Source: Paramacrobiotus metropolitanus (Eukaryota; Tardigrada; Eutardigrada; Parachela; Macrobiotidae). Taken from it: 64,000 nt of DNA. Of the stretch, positions 10,425 to 19,179 are shown in pieces. The stretch spans positions 26,070-90,069 of the forward strand of contig NW_026570477.1 in assembly GCF_019649055.1 (NCBI RefSeq), in the 5' to 3' direction. Numbering within the stretch: the first letter of the stretch is position 1; the number at the start of each line of letters is the position of its first letter. The notes under the pieces are model-generated. The model did not search any database. It saw only the letters and a program-made list of their open reading frames with translations, and had not been told where the DNA came from. A program made the translations under genes and the position numbers.

Positions 10425-10799
10425 ATGATTCATCGCCATTTTCACTCGGGCGCAATGGTTCCAGGCAATGTTCGGAACCGCCCGTACGACGGGCAGAGCC
10501 GTTTTCGTCCCCAGCAAAACCGGACCTTTGTTGCAGGCCAGCCGGCATTTCGCGACCCCCTTGGACCACCGGGATCTCACCAGGTCGCTTGCTGGCGCTA
10601 CAATAACCACGAATGTGACGCAAATCCTTGCACCCTCCCACACATTTGCCGGTGGTGCTACGGAAGAAACCACCGATGGTCAGTGTGCCGCAAGAATCCC
10701 AACCGACCAATCGGACCGCCGCACCATGCCTACAACGGAGGCGGCCCACCACAGCACGGTTATAATGGCGGCACCGGCCTGCGTAACGGCAACGGATGA
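10425..10799 (+). CDS. Ngaro-like element zinc-knuckle ORF
   Basis: A 124-aa frame that starts two bases after the ORF1 stop, in a different frame. It holds a cysteine/histidine cluster (CWRYNNHEC, NPCTLPHICRWC, HRWSVC) typical of the gag tail of DIRS-like elements, with an arginine/proline-rich start and a glycine/asparagine-rich end. It is probably the nucleocapsid portion of gag, made by re-initiation or separated from ORF1 by mutation. It overlaps the open 5' extension of the RT frame. Confidence 0.6.
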   Translation: MIHRHFHSGAMVPGNVRNRPYDGQSRFRPQQNRTFVAGQPAFRDPLGPPGSHQVACWRYNNHECDANPCTLPHICRWCYGRNHRWSVCRKNPNRPIGPPHHAYNGGGPPQHGYNGGTGLRNGNG

Positions 10800-12657
10800 A
10801 TCCGCCTCGTGGAATGATGCAAAAGCTGTTCAACATTTTAACAATAATTCACTTTTTATTAATCATGATTTAAATGTTTCGTGTATGAAATCAAGTGATT
10901 CTAACTGCGATCCTGATCTGTTTTTACGCTGCAGTCTTACGCGGCATGAAAAGGAATGGGAAAATGAATCAGTTGATGATTTTGATAAGGATTTCAAATT
11001 AAAAGGTGTTCGTTACGGGTTCGAGATTGTTCCGGATCTAAATGTAGTGAGAGACAGCGATTCGAAAAACTATTCAAGCGCAATAACAGGATGTGCTAAA
11101 CAACAATTAGATAACCTTTTCCTAGAAGAACTTGCTGCGGGAAAAATTTCTAAACAAACTGCGAAGCCGAAACGGATACAGTCGATTGGTGCAGTTCCAA
11201 AGAAAGGGTCTGACAATTTTCGGCCAATAACAGACTGTAGCAGACCAGCTGATAATTCTTTAAATTCTTACATGTCACCAGAGCAGTTTTCGTTTCAAAC
11301 GATTGACGATGCCCTGCAGTTGTCGTGCGCAGGATGCTTTTATTCAGTGGTTGACCTGAAAGCCGCATATCGCAGCGTGCCGGTGTATCCACCTCACCGG
11401 CAGCTGCAAGGTTTCCGATGGCAGTTTAACGAAAAAGAAGAGTATTTTGTTGATAATTTTTTGTGTTTCGGACTGGCGTGCGCGCCTTCAATTTTCAACC
11501 GCATTCCTAATGCCATAGTGAGAATAATGAGGCGGAAGGGGTACATGATTATTTCGTATCTCGATGATTTTCTCGTTATTGGTATTAGTTACGTAAAATG
11601 TTTGGAAGCTCAGCATTTCTTAATTGATCTGATTGGACGACTAGGATTTCTTGTCAGTTGGGACAAAGTAATGGGTCCATGTCAAAGCATACAGTTTCTA
11701 GGGTTGATTATAGATTCTGTAGGTATGAAAGTTAGGCTTCCGGAAGATAAATTACTAGCAATTGTTCAAATTTGTGAAAATTTGCTTTCAAAGGAAAAAT
11801 GTTCAAAGAAGCAATTACAACAGCTAGTAGGCCACTTGTGTTTTGCTGCTAGGGCTGTTCATGGCGCAAGAATGTTTTCGCGCCTGTTTATTGACGTGAT
11901 GAACTCACTGGTAGACGTAAGTCATCGAACCCGACTTACAATTCTAATCAAGCATGAACTATTATGGTGGAAGAGAATTGCTCAACATTTGAACGGTATT
12001 ACTGTATATCGCTTTGGGTATACAAGACCAAAAATTTTCATTCGGACTGACGCGTCGTTGTCAGGGTTTGGGGGATATTTCGGGAGTACATGGCTGTCCG
12101 GAACTTGGAATTCATGTGACTTTTCAGATATCCTTAAAACACTGTATAACTTGGCTCCCTCTTCGAATGTTGACGTTTCACTTTTAGAAAATATAAATTA
12201 CCTGGAACTGATTTCTGCATGTCTACCTGTTCTGATTTGGGCTCCAGACTTTTGCGGAGCGGAAGTATGCATTGAAAGCGATAATAGCACTACAGTGTCA
12301 ATTTTTAATCGTGGCACGACAAAAAACCTGCAAGCACTGAAGTGGCTAAAGTTACTGTTTTTTACTGCAATCAAATTCATTATTAAAGTGCGCGCCATAC
12401 ATGTTCCGGGCGAAGATAATCACATCGCCGATGCCCTGAGTCGTTTGCCAGGAGACCAGTATGTACACTTGCTGGAAAGTGTGCTCGAAAAGCGACAGAG
12501 TGAGTTGAAAATTACAGAATGCTGCCTTTCCAGGTATCCGAACGGAAGGTCTGCAAAAAGTGTTGAGGACACTGCGATATACGTCGCTTGCGACAAGTAC
12601 GTTACGGACACGAAACTGCCAATGGAACCGTTTTTTGAATCTCTGCAGAAAATGTAA
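10468..12657 (+). CDS. Ngaro-like element reverse transcriptase-RNase H
   Basis: The protein would copy element RNA and remove RNA from the hybrid. The recognisable part begins near 10,850. RT motifs appear in order: KRIQSIGAVPKKGSDNFRP (fingers), VVDLKAAYRSVPV (first catalytic Asp), CFGLACAPSIFNR, and SYLDDFLVIG with the YxDD-like catalytic pair at about 11,560. RNase H follows with IRTDASLSGFGG, IESDNSTT and HIADALSR. The first about 110 codons overlap the zinc-knuckle frame and are probably not translated as written. The ATG at 10,468 is therefore nominal. Its frame equals that of ORF1. Confidence 0.85.
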   Translation: MFGTARTTGRAVFVPSKTGPLLQASRHFATPLDHRDLTRSLAGATITTNVTQILAPSHTFAGGATEETTDGQCAARIPTDQSDRRTMPTTEAAHHSTVIMAAPACVTATDESASWNDAKAVQHFNNNSLFINHDLNVSCMKSSDSNCDPDLFLRCSLTRHEKEWENESVDDFDKDFKLKGVRYGFEIVPDLNVVRDSDSKNYSSAITGCAKQQLDNLFLEELAAGKISKQTAKPKRIQSIGAVPKKGSDNFRPITDCSRPADNSLNSYMSPEQFSFQTIDDALQLSCAGCFYSVVDLKAAYRSVPVYPPHRQLQGFRWQFNEKEEYFVDNFLCFGLACAPSIFNRIPNAIVRIMRRKGYMIISYLDDFLVIGISYVKCLEAQHFLIDLIGRLGFLVSWDKVMGPCQSIQFLGLIIDSVGMKVRLPEDKLLAIVQICENLLSKEKCSKKQLQQLVGHLCFAARAVHGARMFSRLFIDVMNSLVDVSHRTRLTILIKHELLWWKRIAQHLNGITVYRFGYTRPKIFIRTDASLSGFGGYFGSTWLSGTWNSCDFSDILKTLYNLAPSSNVDVSLLENINYLELISACLPVLIWAPDFCGAEVCIESDNSTTVSIFNRGTTKNLQALKWLKLLFFTAIKFIIKVRAIHVPGEDNHIADALSRLPGDQYVHLLESVLEKRQSELKITECCLSRYPNGRSAKSVEDTAIYVACDKYVTDTKLPMEPFFESLQKM

Positions 12658-13476
12658 GCTGAGGGCGATTCCAGCCAGCGTAAATACAATCTGCCTGTTT
12701 ATTGCGGAATTGTCATTCGAATTAGAATTTTTGTCCATTCAGAATTACGTGGCAAGTCTTTCCAGCTTGCATCATTTCCATAACTTTCATGCGCCGGACT
12801 TAAATCATTTCGCAGTCAGGCAGGCAATTGATGGTGTTCGTCGTATAAGGCAGGAAGTGCCGAACCGGAAGTCACCCATCACTTTGACACACATTCGCGC
12901 CATTCGGCAGCACCTTAATTTAGTAGCTACAGATATGGGTAGCGCCTTCTGGTTGGCATGCTTGTTCGCCTTCTATTCCTTGCTGAGAAGTTCGAATTTG
13001 TTCCCCCTGCTCAAAGGTCGTCAAATCCGTTGTTTTTGCGTTTGTCTGACATAAGGTGTGCAGGCAGTTTAATATACGTAACTTTTCCAGTTTTAAAAAC
13101 TGAGCGTCACATTGGGAAAACCATCACAATTCCTATAAGCGCGAACCAAGATCCAGGATTGTGTCCTATGAAGGCCTTAAAAGATCACGTCAGAACCCAC
13201 TCAGTGGTTCCGGCAGAATCGTTGTTTTCGTACAGCTCTCACCGTGGAACGAGGGCAACGCTTACATCCTGCCAGTTTACGAAATTACTTCGTCTGACTC
13301 CGGATCACGCCGGTATCCCAAGTAGTGACATTTCGATCCATTCCTTCCGACGAGGTGGTGCAACCCACGCTGCAAGCATTGGCGTGGATGAACAAAAAAT
13401 TAAAGCACAAGGAAACTGGCGCAGTGAATGTTACAAACGTTATGTCCAGCGTGATGCGGATCTACGGAAGTCTTAG
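12560..13476 (+). pseudogene. Ngaro-like element tyrosine recombinase, frameshifted
   Basis: The recombinase would integrate circular element DNA without making staggered cuts. The core-binding half and the first catalytic arginine (SLLRSSNL) are read in one frame. The rest, with ISIHSFRRGGATHA (H-x-x-R) and CYKRY (nucleophile Tyr), is in the next. The switch falls at a run of five C at about 13,004-13,008, so one base has been lost or gained, or misassembled. No ATG lies at the 5' end of the first frame, and the start may overlap the RT-RNase H end. All R..HxxR..Y residues are present. Confidence 0.8.
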
Positions 13477-13520
13477 GCTTATGCCCGGGATGTCGCAAAG
13501 CATGTTGGTTTGGGTGTTTT

Positions 13521-13572
13521 GGGGCCGCTCTGACGCTGTGCGCCCTCGCGTTGTGACATTTTTCCTGTTTGT
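13521..13572 (+). repeat. split direct repeat B1
   Basis: A 52-bp unit beginning GGGGCCGCTCTGACGCTGTG and ending TTTCCTGTTTGT. It is repeated with a few changes as B2 at 13,942-13,992. Position just after the recombinase is as expected. Confidence 0.85.
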
Positions 13573-13699
13573 TTGAGTCATGCTCTTCCTCATGGATGTG
13601 TGTTTGTTGTTCCAATATGGATGTTTGGTATGGTATCGAAGATGCCCGAAATAATAAACTCCAGCTTGTACCTGCCTTCCGTTTCGTCTGTAGCGTTAT

Positions 13700-13910
13700 G
13701 AGAAAGATTTGTCTGTCCAGACAAATCTGCTTATAACCGACAGAGAATGCCATGTCCTGATTGCTGTTCTGTCACATCCTTGCTCGACAATGGATGACCC
13801 AACATTTGGAGATGGCCATACCGGACATAACCCACTATATATAACTTGCATGTATCTTTCATTAGCTGCTGTGTTTAATTCAATGTCTGCGTGCACTCTA
13901 AAATTTTCTT
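13700..13910 (+). repeat. split direct repeat A2
   Basis: Second copy of the 211-bp A repeat, lying between B1 and B2, with the palindrome at 13,705-13,728. Differences from A1 are very few (for example ACATTTGGAG versus ACATTCGGAG). Confidence 0.88.
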
Positions 13911-13941
13911 CCCGCCCACCACTCCTCTTTCTTCCAGGGGT

Positions 13942-13992
13942 GGGGCCGCTCTAACGCTGTGCGCCCTCGGTTGTGACCTTTTTCCTGTTTGT
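13942..13992 (+). repeat. split direct repeat B2 (element right end)
   Basis: A 51-bp match to B1. Just outside it, the phrase GCGAACAAGGGAATACGC occurs twice (about 14,001 and 14,031) before the piggyBac flank duplication begins. The right junction has therefore suffered an extra small tandem duplication. Confidence 0.85.
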
Positions 13993-14033
13993 GCGCCCTC
14001 GCGAACAAGGGAATACGCTGTGCTTTTTCGCGA

Positions 14034-14359
14034 ACAAGGGAATACGCCAAAGTCTTCAAAAATTCCCTGCGTGGTGATTTGGCAAATTGTGGCATTTCTG
14101 AATACACGACGAAAGCGTTGATGGCTGAGATGTCGATAATGTTGTAGTAAGCACTCATTGGCCATCGTCTGGTGATTCTTTTTACGGTGTAATATTGAAC
14201 AAGCTGATCAACAGTATCAACGCCGGCTTTCGTTGCGTTATACGTCAGTATAATTTCGGGCTTTTGCTCTGCAGTTTCTGCTGTTGCGTCTGAATGGTGA
14301 AAACTGCTCAGCAGCATTACGGCTTTTCCTTTTTTCGGCACATAGGACACCAGAGTCAA
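14034..14359 (-). pseudogene. piggyBac-like transposase, middle part and duplicated flank
   Basis: From 14,359 downward the minus strand encodes a block of the piggyBac catalytic core. It contains TLVSYVPKKGKAVMLLSS, VDTVDQLVQYYTVKR (the conserved G-V-D-x-x-D-Q motif) and the TRRWPM segment. Bases 14,034-14,183 duplicate 9,023-9,172. The uninterrupted gene would run from 14,184 directly into 9,172. Above about 14,360 the similarity ends at a LINE fragment, so the first DDE aspartates are missing here. Confidence 0.85.
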
Positions 14360-14419
14360 ATCTTTTGTAAATCCAAGGCGGCTAGAATACTGCTCCCTTT
14401 CCCTGTGAGGCAGAAACTG

Positions 14420-14998
14420 TGGCGGAATCTCCCTTTTGTTGCGTTTTGCGGAACCCCCCAGTCCCCTATGTCAACCCCTAAAACTGTTGTCACTCCCCCA
14501 TGTTTTGATATCCCCACTCCCAATTCGTCGGATATGAGGAGCTCTTGGGCAACCGTCGTAAGAAAATAAGTGGTTCGCGGTACTCGGGACTCCGGTTCAG
14601 TAAGCGGTGAGGACATCGTTATGTCGACATTGCGGGCTAAACGCGCCAGTAAAGCTGACAAAGAGAAAGTGAAGAAGGACTACTGTCTTCATGGCATACT
14701 CCCTTTGGATCCGTCCCGACATCAGACACTGGATGACTACAGCAAGGATCTCCAGAGCGCCATTGAATCAAACGGAATCTCTGTCAGATTTCTGTCGACT
14801 TACTCTGCTAAAAAAGGCCGTAAGAATAGCCTGTTTGCACGTGTTGGTTCTTATGCTCCTGAGTCTGATAAAATGTTTACTCCTGAAAACTGGCCTCCTA
14901 ATATTGGGGTGGCGAGTGGTTGTTCGCCCCCAAGGATGCTCAGTGATTCCTACTCTCTAATTACGCATTTTCCCCTCATAAATTTCAGTTCGATTTGA
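14420..14998 (+). pseudogene. LINE ORF1-like fragment
   Basis: The plus-strand frame, with an ATG at about 14,621, gives a basic segment and then LDDYSKDLQSAIESNGI. It ends in ARVGSYAPESDKMFTPENWP followed by PNIGV. The arrangement (RRM-like core, then F-x-V, then 'WP.gi.v') is that of ORF1 proteins of CR1/RTE-type LINEs. There is no complete ORF and no joined ORF2 in this orientation. Assignment is by pattern only. Confidence 0.45.
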
Positions 14999-14999
14999 C

Positions 15000-15180
15000 C
15001 AATAAAAATTACATATATAGCAGATAGTAGTAGCATATAGTATAGCATATAGTAGTAGACTTTGGTAGTAGTATGCGCTATGCATTGTATTAGTATAGTA
15101 GTACATTATAGTACTTACTTATTACTAAACGAAATAACCTTTAATAAGTATCATATTCCGGACACAAACTAAGTAGTAAG
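15000..15180. repeat. TAGTA-type simple repeat
   Basis: AT-rich, dominated by degenerate TAGTAG/TATAG units, with no coding content. It separates two LINE scraps of opposite orientation. Confidence 0.6.
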
Positions 15181-15202
15181 TACCAATAACATAATTAAAT
15201 TT

Positions 15203-15547
15203 TTACAACAGAAACACTTCCTCTATGCTATCCTGGCCAGGGATTGTTCCCATTACAGATACTGCGTTTCCACGTTGTATTTGGATAGATAGTCGCTGCT
15301 TAAAAAACTCTTTCGACCGTTTCTGGCCGGTGGAAGCTGCTATGCCGTTTCCAATCTTATCCACTAGCTTTTTAGCTCCGTCTCCAGAGGGTCCGTAAAT
15401 TTCGAAGGCTGCAGCTACGAAATCGTATCTTGATTGTAGCCAAGCATGTTTTGTCAGTTTCTCCCTTTCGGCGTGTTCAGCGGCTGCTCCGGGGTTCACA
15501 CGGGTACGGTTTAGGTACTTATTACTTATTTTGTTATTATTACACAC
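15203..15547 (-). pseudogene. LINE ORF2 C-terminal fragment
   Basis: The minus strand gives FAAAFEIYGPSGDGA-like sequence, then IGNGIAASTGQKRSKEFFKQ and RLSIQIQRGNAVSVMGTIP. The 'G..G..a...v..ig......tg..r...f..QRLSi.iQRGNa.s..gt' pattern is the extreme C-terminus of many LINE (RTE/CR1-like) reverse transcriptases. Only this end remains, ending near 15,203. It sits between the two parts of the piggyBac gene, so it probably inserted there. Confidence 0.6.
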
Positions 15548-15730
15548 TTATTATTACTTATTTACTACTAATAGTAATTATGTTAGATAAGGTACAACAA
15601 TTGTGTATGTAGGTGCGTCTATAATATTTAGCGCGAGAACAATGATAATAATGATTTTTACAATGATTCATGAAAATAACAATGATCCATAAAAATAACA
15701 ATGATTTATAAAAATAAGTAACTACTTTAC

Positions 15731-16198
15731 TTATAAAAATAAATTACCGTGAAATGCATCCAACTCGGCTCCGTCAATATTCGTCCAGTTTTTTTTGAAT
15801 CGGCGTCTACCCTCGAGATTTGTGTTGTTGATTATGATTAGCCGCATCTGGTTAGTCATAAAAACACCGAAAGCTTCTTGTGGACAGTCAAATTGTGGAT
15901 CGCGAACATAAGCAACAGGTCCGGGCCGTTTGGCCAGTATATCCGCCGCACGAGTTTTTAAAGTGCCAGTATATTTACGGTCCCACTGCGTAATCCCGTC
16001 TTTTGTCAGATATGGTTCATCGTTGACGGTATACAAAACATCGTCGTCATCGCTGTCAGATAAAATATCAGATTGATAATCCTCAAGTTCCGCCTCACTG
16101 TTCGGTTCTTCTAGCAGTTCTTCATCGTTATCTGCGATATCTTCATCAGGTTCACAAATATCGGGTTCGGGAGTAGGTGACCTTTTCCTCTTCGGCAT
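15731..16198 (-). pseudogene. piggyBac-like transposase, N-terminal part
   Basis: From the ATG at 16,198 the frame has a basic start (MPKRKRSPTPEP), a long acidic stretch including SDSDDDD, and KDGITQWDRKYTG. It then has the piggyBac entry motif MTNQMRLIIINNTNLEGRRR followed by WTNIDGAELDAFHG. The family normally continues E-L-x-A-F-x-G-L-L. Here GTAATT follows FHG, which is either a splice donor or the point of disruption. It is in the same orientation as the middle and C-terminal parts at 14.36-8.76 kb, so all three are probably one original gene. The central DDE region has been lost or lies in no visible frame. Confidence 0.75.
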
Positions 16199-16664
16199 GT
16201 TATGGGACGTTTCATAACGGACGTAACATAATTATTATACTGCACCTGACGGCCACAGGACTCCTTTGCGTTTCAATATACTAGCGGGATAAAACTGCAG
16301 GTTACTAACTTGCAACTGATTTTGTTTGAGCAATGTATACTGGTGCATCGCGATCTGTCTGGTTAGTTGGAAACTTTTTGGGAACAACACCTATTCATTG
16401 CGATTCTTACGTATCTGTTAATTGATCATCACCATTGTCTTTGATCATCTCAGCTGACCCGAAGCAAACCTTTGATGAGAACGCCTTTTACTGCCTTGCG
16501 GTATGCGCGTTTGAGTTGCGTTTTGCTTCTCGGCTGCATTGGTTGTCTTCCATGTACTGCTTCCTGATGGCCTGCGGAATCATTGGGCTGCCACCTGAAA
16601 CTTCCCAATGCGTCCGATTTTTTTGTAGGCCACCAGCAGTACTTGTATTAGCAAGAATGGAGCT
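16199..16664. other. intergenic, nothing recognised
   Basis: No TIR for the piggyBac element could be identified with confidence. Minus-strand open frames overlapping 16,488-16,872 have no recognised motif. Confidence 0.35.
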
Positions 16665-16718
16665 AATCAGGCCATGTACGGAACAGCATGCTAATGCTGT
16701 TCCGTACATGGCCTGATT
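16665..16718. repeat. 54-bp perfect inverted repeat
   Basis: AATCAGGCCATGTACGGAAC plus AGCAT is followed after a 4-base GCTA loop by its exact reverse complement, ending GGCCTGATT. The arms are 25 bp. The outer T-run on the right would resemble a hairpin with U tail if transcribed rightwards. Confidence 0.85.
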
Positions 16719-16961
16719 TTTTGGAAATCTTCCATTCACGCTGTTTGGCGCTATGAGCGTTTGACTGTGCATACCCCAAAAGGATGGTGACTTCCACCAT
16801 CTGCGGTTCTGGACTTCCGGCTGGACCGAGTGTGTTGAAAACAACATCACCAAAAACTAGACGCTTTTTCACTCACACAGCCCAAAAATTGTTGTACAAT
16901 TATTTTTTTGAAATTAGTTATTGTATTAACAAGGTCACGTCTGGTGTGAGTAACCACGGAG

Positions 16962-17063
16962 GTCAACGAAAGTAGGGTAGAATGCCAGATAGAAAAAAGA
17001 TGGTAAACCACCTAGAATGAAATTGCAGAAAACAAACGGCACGATGTACTTGGAACCGCCTTT
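16962..17063 (-). pseudogene. family-2 GPCR TM7 scrap
   Basis: About 100 bp match the 3' end of GPCR 2d (26,500-26,600). Shared phrases are TAGAATGCCAGATAGAA, CTAGAATGAAATTGCAGAAA and CGGCACGATGTACT. Similarity stops at about 17,063 in GGAACCGCC. It encodes only the TM7 and tail region and is clearly a remnant. Confidence 0.75.
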
Positions 17064-17345
17064 TTGTATTACGGGATTTTTGTAACCGAATGAGTCGTAT
17101 CTAAAGTATTTTCAGTACATTGCACATCCGTGGCTTTGCCGTGATGAAGCACAAATGTCATAGAATCTAAACGCTTTTTGTCTGTTTACAACCTTTTTTC
17201 TTAACAGCGACGGGCATATACGAATTTGCTAACATGTACAAATACAAAACTAGTTCCCCAATTACGCTTTATAAATCCATTTTTCAGGAGCGCCTTGGAT
17301 TTTTTCTTTGCAGTTGATTCATATTAACTGGGGTCTTCCCATGGA
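17064..17345. other. spacer between two GPCR remnants
   Basis: No coding or repeat content recognised. Confidence 0.35.
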
Positions 17346-17610
17346 ATGATAGTTTCCACTTGCCAATTAAGAGAGATGTCCCGTTTGGCAGAGCAATATA
17401 CGCTGTCACCGTGGCGGATGGATACCCCTGACCAATTCCGGTAAATTTGTTAATTGATCCCAGACTCCCAGTTAAAGGTCATTTGCGTGCTCATCCAGAT
17501 GCACGAAGAAATTATGGGAACAAGTGTAATGCTGCAGCATGTGTGATAACCGAATAATTCTAATCATTTGCATATTTATTATATTCATAGTGATGGTAGT
17601 TAGCATCTCG
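17346..17610. repeat. orphan family-1 GPCR 5' flank
   Basis: This stretch shares AGAGATGTCC, GGCAGAGCAATATACGCTG, GTGGCGGATGGATAC, CCAGTTAAAGGTCAT and AATGCTGCAGCATG with the inverted 5' flank of GPCR 1c and, split by a MITE, with that of 1a. No receptor coding sequence adjoins it, so the gene of this fourth copy is gone. Confidence 0.65.
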
Positions 17611-18099
17611 CGGCGAAATACTAATTAACACAAAGCTTGAATCTGGACTCAAACATATAAATGATGCCCTTAAATTCATTGAAATTGTTAGCAGCAAATA
17701 AATAACCTCATTTGCACACGATGTACAGGAAGTTCAGCGGCACCATACTGCTAACTTTTACATTTTGGACGCTGGAAAACCTTTGTCCATGGTACCCGTG
17801 CGCTTCATCGTTTGGTAGTTTAATGTTGGCACACACTTACCGTTGTCGAGCAGGTAACAGGGAAATAAGTTTCCGTTTAGCAGATATTATCTTTATAAAG
17901 TGCTCACATATCCGTTCTCGCTTTTATTAAGGTGATATCCGCTGGAATGAAGTTCAGACGATACTGTGGTCTCTTGGTAGTGTGAAGCTGGGTAAGCAGA
18001 ACGTCAGTGAATTATTGGACCAGTTATTTCCGGCGCTGCTTCCTTGCTTTTCACCCCGTCAGTGTCAAGTCACGCGGCAAATGTTTTGGGAACGTTTAC
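17611..18099. other. intergenic, nothing recognised
   Basis: Short open frames without features. Confidence 0.35.
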
Positions 18100-18400
18100 G
18101 TAACTTACGCACTTCATGGCTTACGTCCGTCCCAGTAGTCCGATGCTGTCGGAAACAAATCATGACGATTGCTTACCCTAGTTTTTGTCGTACGTATCAT
18201 GTTTTATTATCAATCTAAGACTTTTCGCAGAAGCGCACACGGACACTATAACATTCCGTTTTGAGCCTTGCTATTTTGAGACTTTGTTTCTAATTTACTG
18301 GCATTGTGCCGCATGACGTCCGGTCGCGGACAATCGTTCTGGACTCGTGGGACTCTCAGGTCATGGGACAATGCACCCCGAACGATTTCGACACGCTTTC
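18100..18400. repeat. GPCR family-1 3'-flank repeat, copy b
   Basis: Aligns with 2,440-2,745: GGCTTACGTCCGTCCCAGTA, GATGCTGTCGG, CGGTCGCGGACAATCG, TGGGACTCTC and CGAACGATTTCG. It lies 3' of GPCR 1b as the other copy lies 3' of 1a. Confidence 0.65.
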
Positions 18401-18494
18401 TTTCGCGCGCGTATGGCGCTTTCTTTCGCACGCGTATGACGTTATCATTCTCAGCAGGGCGCCATCCGAGGGAAACCGAGAAACGGCTGAAAAA

Positions 18495-18567
18495 GGCGCC
18501 GATGGGGGAATCGAACCCCGGCTACGTCGTTAGATCCGCGTAGGCAGTACCACTGCACCACGGCGCA
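18495..18567 (-). tRNA. tRNA-like sequence with enlarged anticodon loop
   Basis: On the minus strand GCGCCG pairs with CGGCGC at the ends. The A-box-like TGGTGCAGTGG and the B-box GGTTCGATTCC are intact, with a G/C T-stem. The anticodon stem CTACG/CGTAG closes a 12-nt loop instead of 7, and two extra bases follow the T-stem. The internal Pol III promoter could still work, but a normal tRNA fold is doubtful. It shares this odd geometry and the CTACG-GGATCT core with 44,290-44,360. Pseudogene, SINE head or unusual tRNA are all possible. Confidence 0.5.
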
Positions 18568-18769
18568 ATACGTTGAAGTCCTTTGAAAGATTTTGTCGCT
18601 GTACATGAGCCGCTTCACTCCTCACATCATGATTCACCACGAGCGAATAATTTGGACGTTTTTGACAGAAATGTTTTCTGCGTTCCCACGTTTAAACAGT
18701 ACGGTTTTGCATGAAAAAGTTTATTAAAGAAAGTCTGACAGCCTTCTTGAACTCGATTTCCTGGTTTCC

Positions 18770-19179
18770 TATTTTTTGTTTGCGTACTTACGTTAATTAG
18801 TTTAGATTTCGTGTTGTTTTTAGCTTCCTATGTTTTCTTAAGTTTTCTTAGTAAATTTCTTGAAATTTTCGCGACACAACTGCGACTACGGTATTTGCCT
18901 TACATGCAGAGATTTTGGTGGTACTGTACAGAGTATATTCCATCTAAAAATGAAAATTACACCAATGTGAAGGACGTACTACTTCTTCTTATATGTACTT
19001 CTTATAACAATTTTTAATTTCCAGTACTCATTACCAGTCTTCTATGAAGTCAAGCTAAAGCAAGTATGGAACAATGTTCGATATAGTGAAATCGTCATGG
19101 TGCAACATTTAAAAGAAACCAGCGAGCCACCAGAAAATGCGTCTGTGCCAGTATTTTGTAACCAATATTTTGAATGTCC
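18770..19179. repeat. GPCR 1b immediate 3' flank
   Basis: Contains CACAACTGCGACTAC and TTGCCTTACATGCAGAGATTTT as in the 3' flank of GPCR 1a. Probably 3' UTR and downstream DNA duplicated with the receptor. Confidence 0.6.

Larger units (their letters stand above)
9173..13992 (+). mobile_element. Ngaro/PAT-type tyrosine-recombinase retrotransposon
   Basis: A 4.8-kb element with the diagnostic split direct repeats A1 - ORFs - B1 - A2 - B2. A1 is 9,173-9,383 and A2 is 13,700-13,910 (211 bp each). B1 is 13,521-13,572 and B2 is 13,942-13,992. The plus strand carries a gag-like frame, a CCHC-type frame, an RT-RNase H frame and a tyrosine recombinase. No DNA methylase domain lies between RNase H and the recombinase, which fits Ngaro better than DIRS or PAT. 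It sits inside a piggyBac transposase. A single frameshift breaks the recombinase, so this copy is probably inactive unless the shift is an assembly error. The high A1/A2 identity argues for a recent insertion. Confidence 0.9.
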
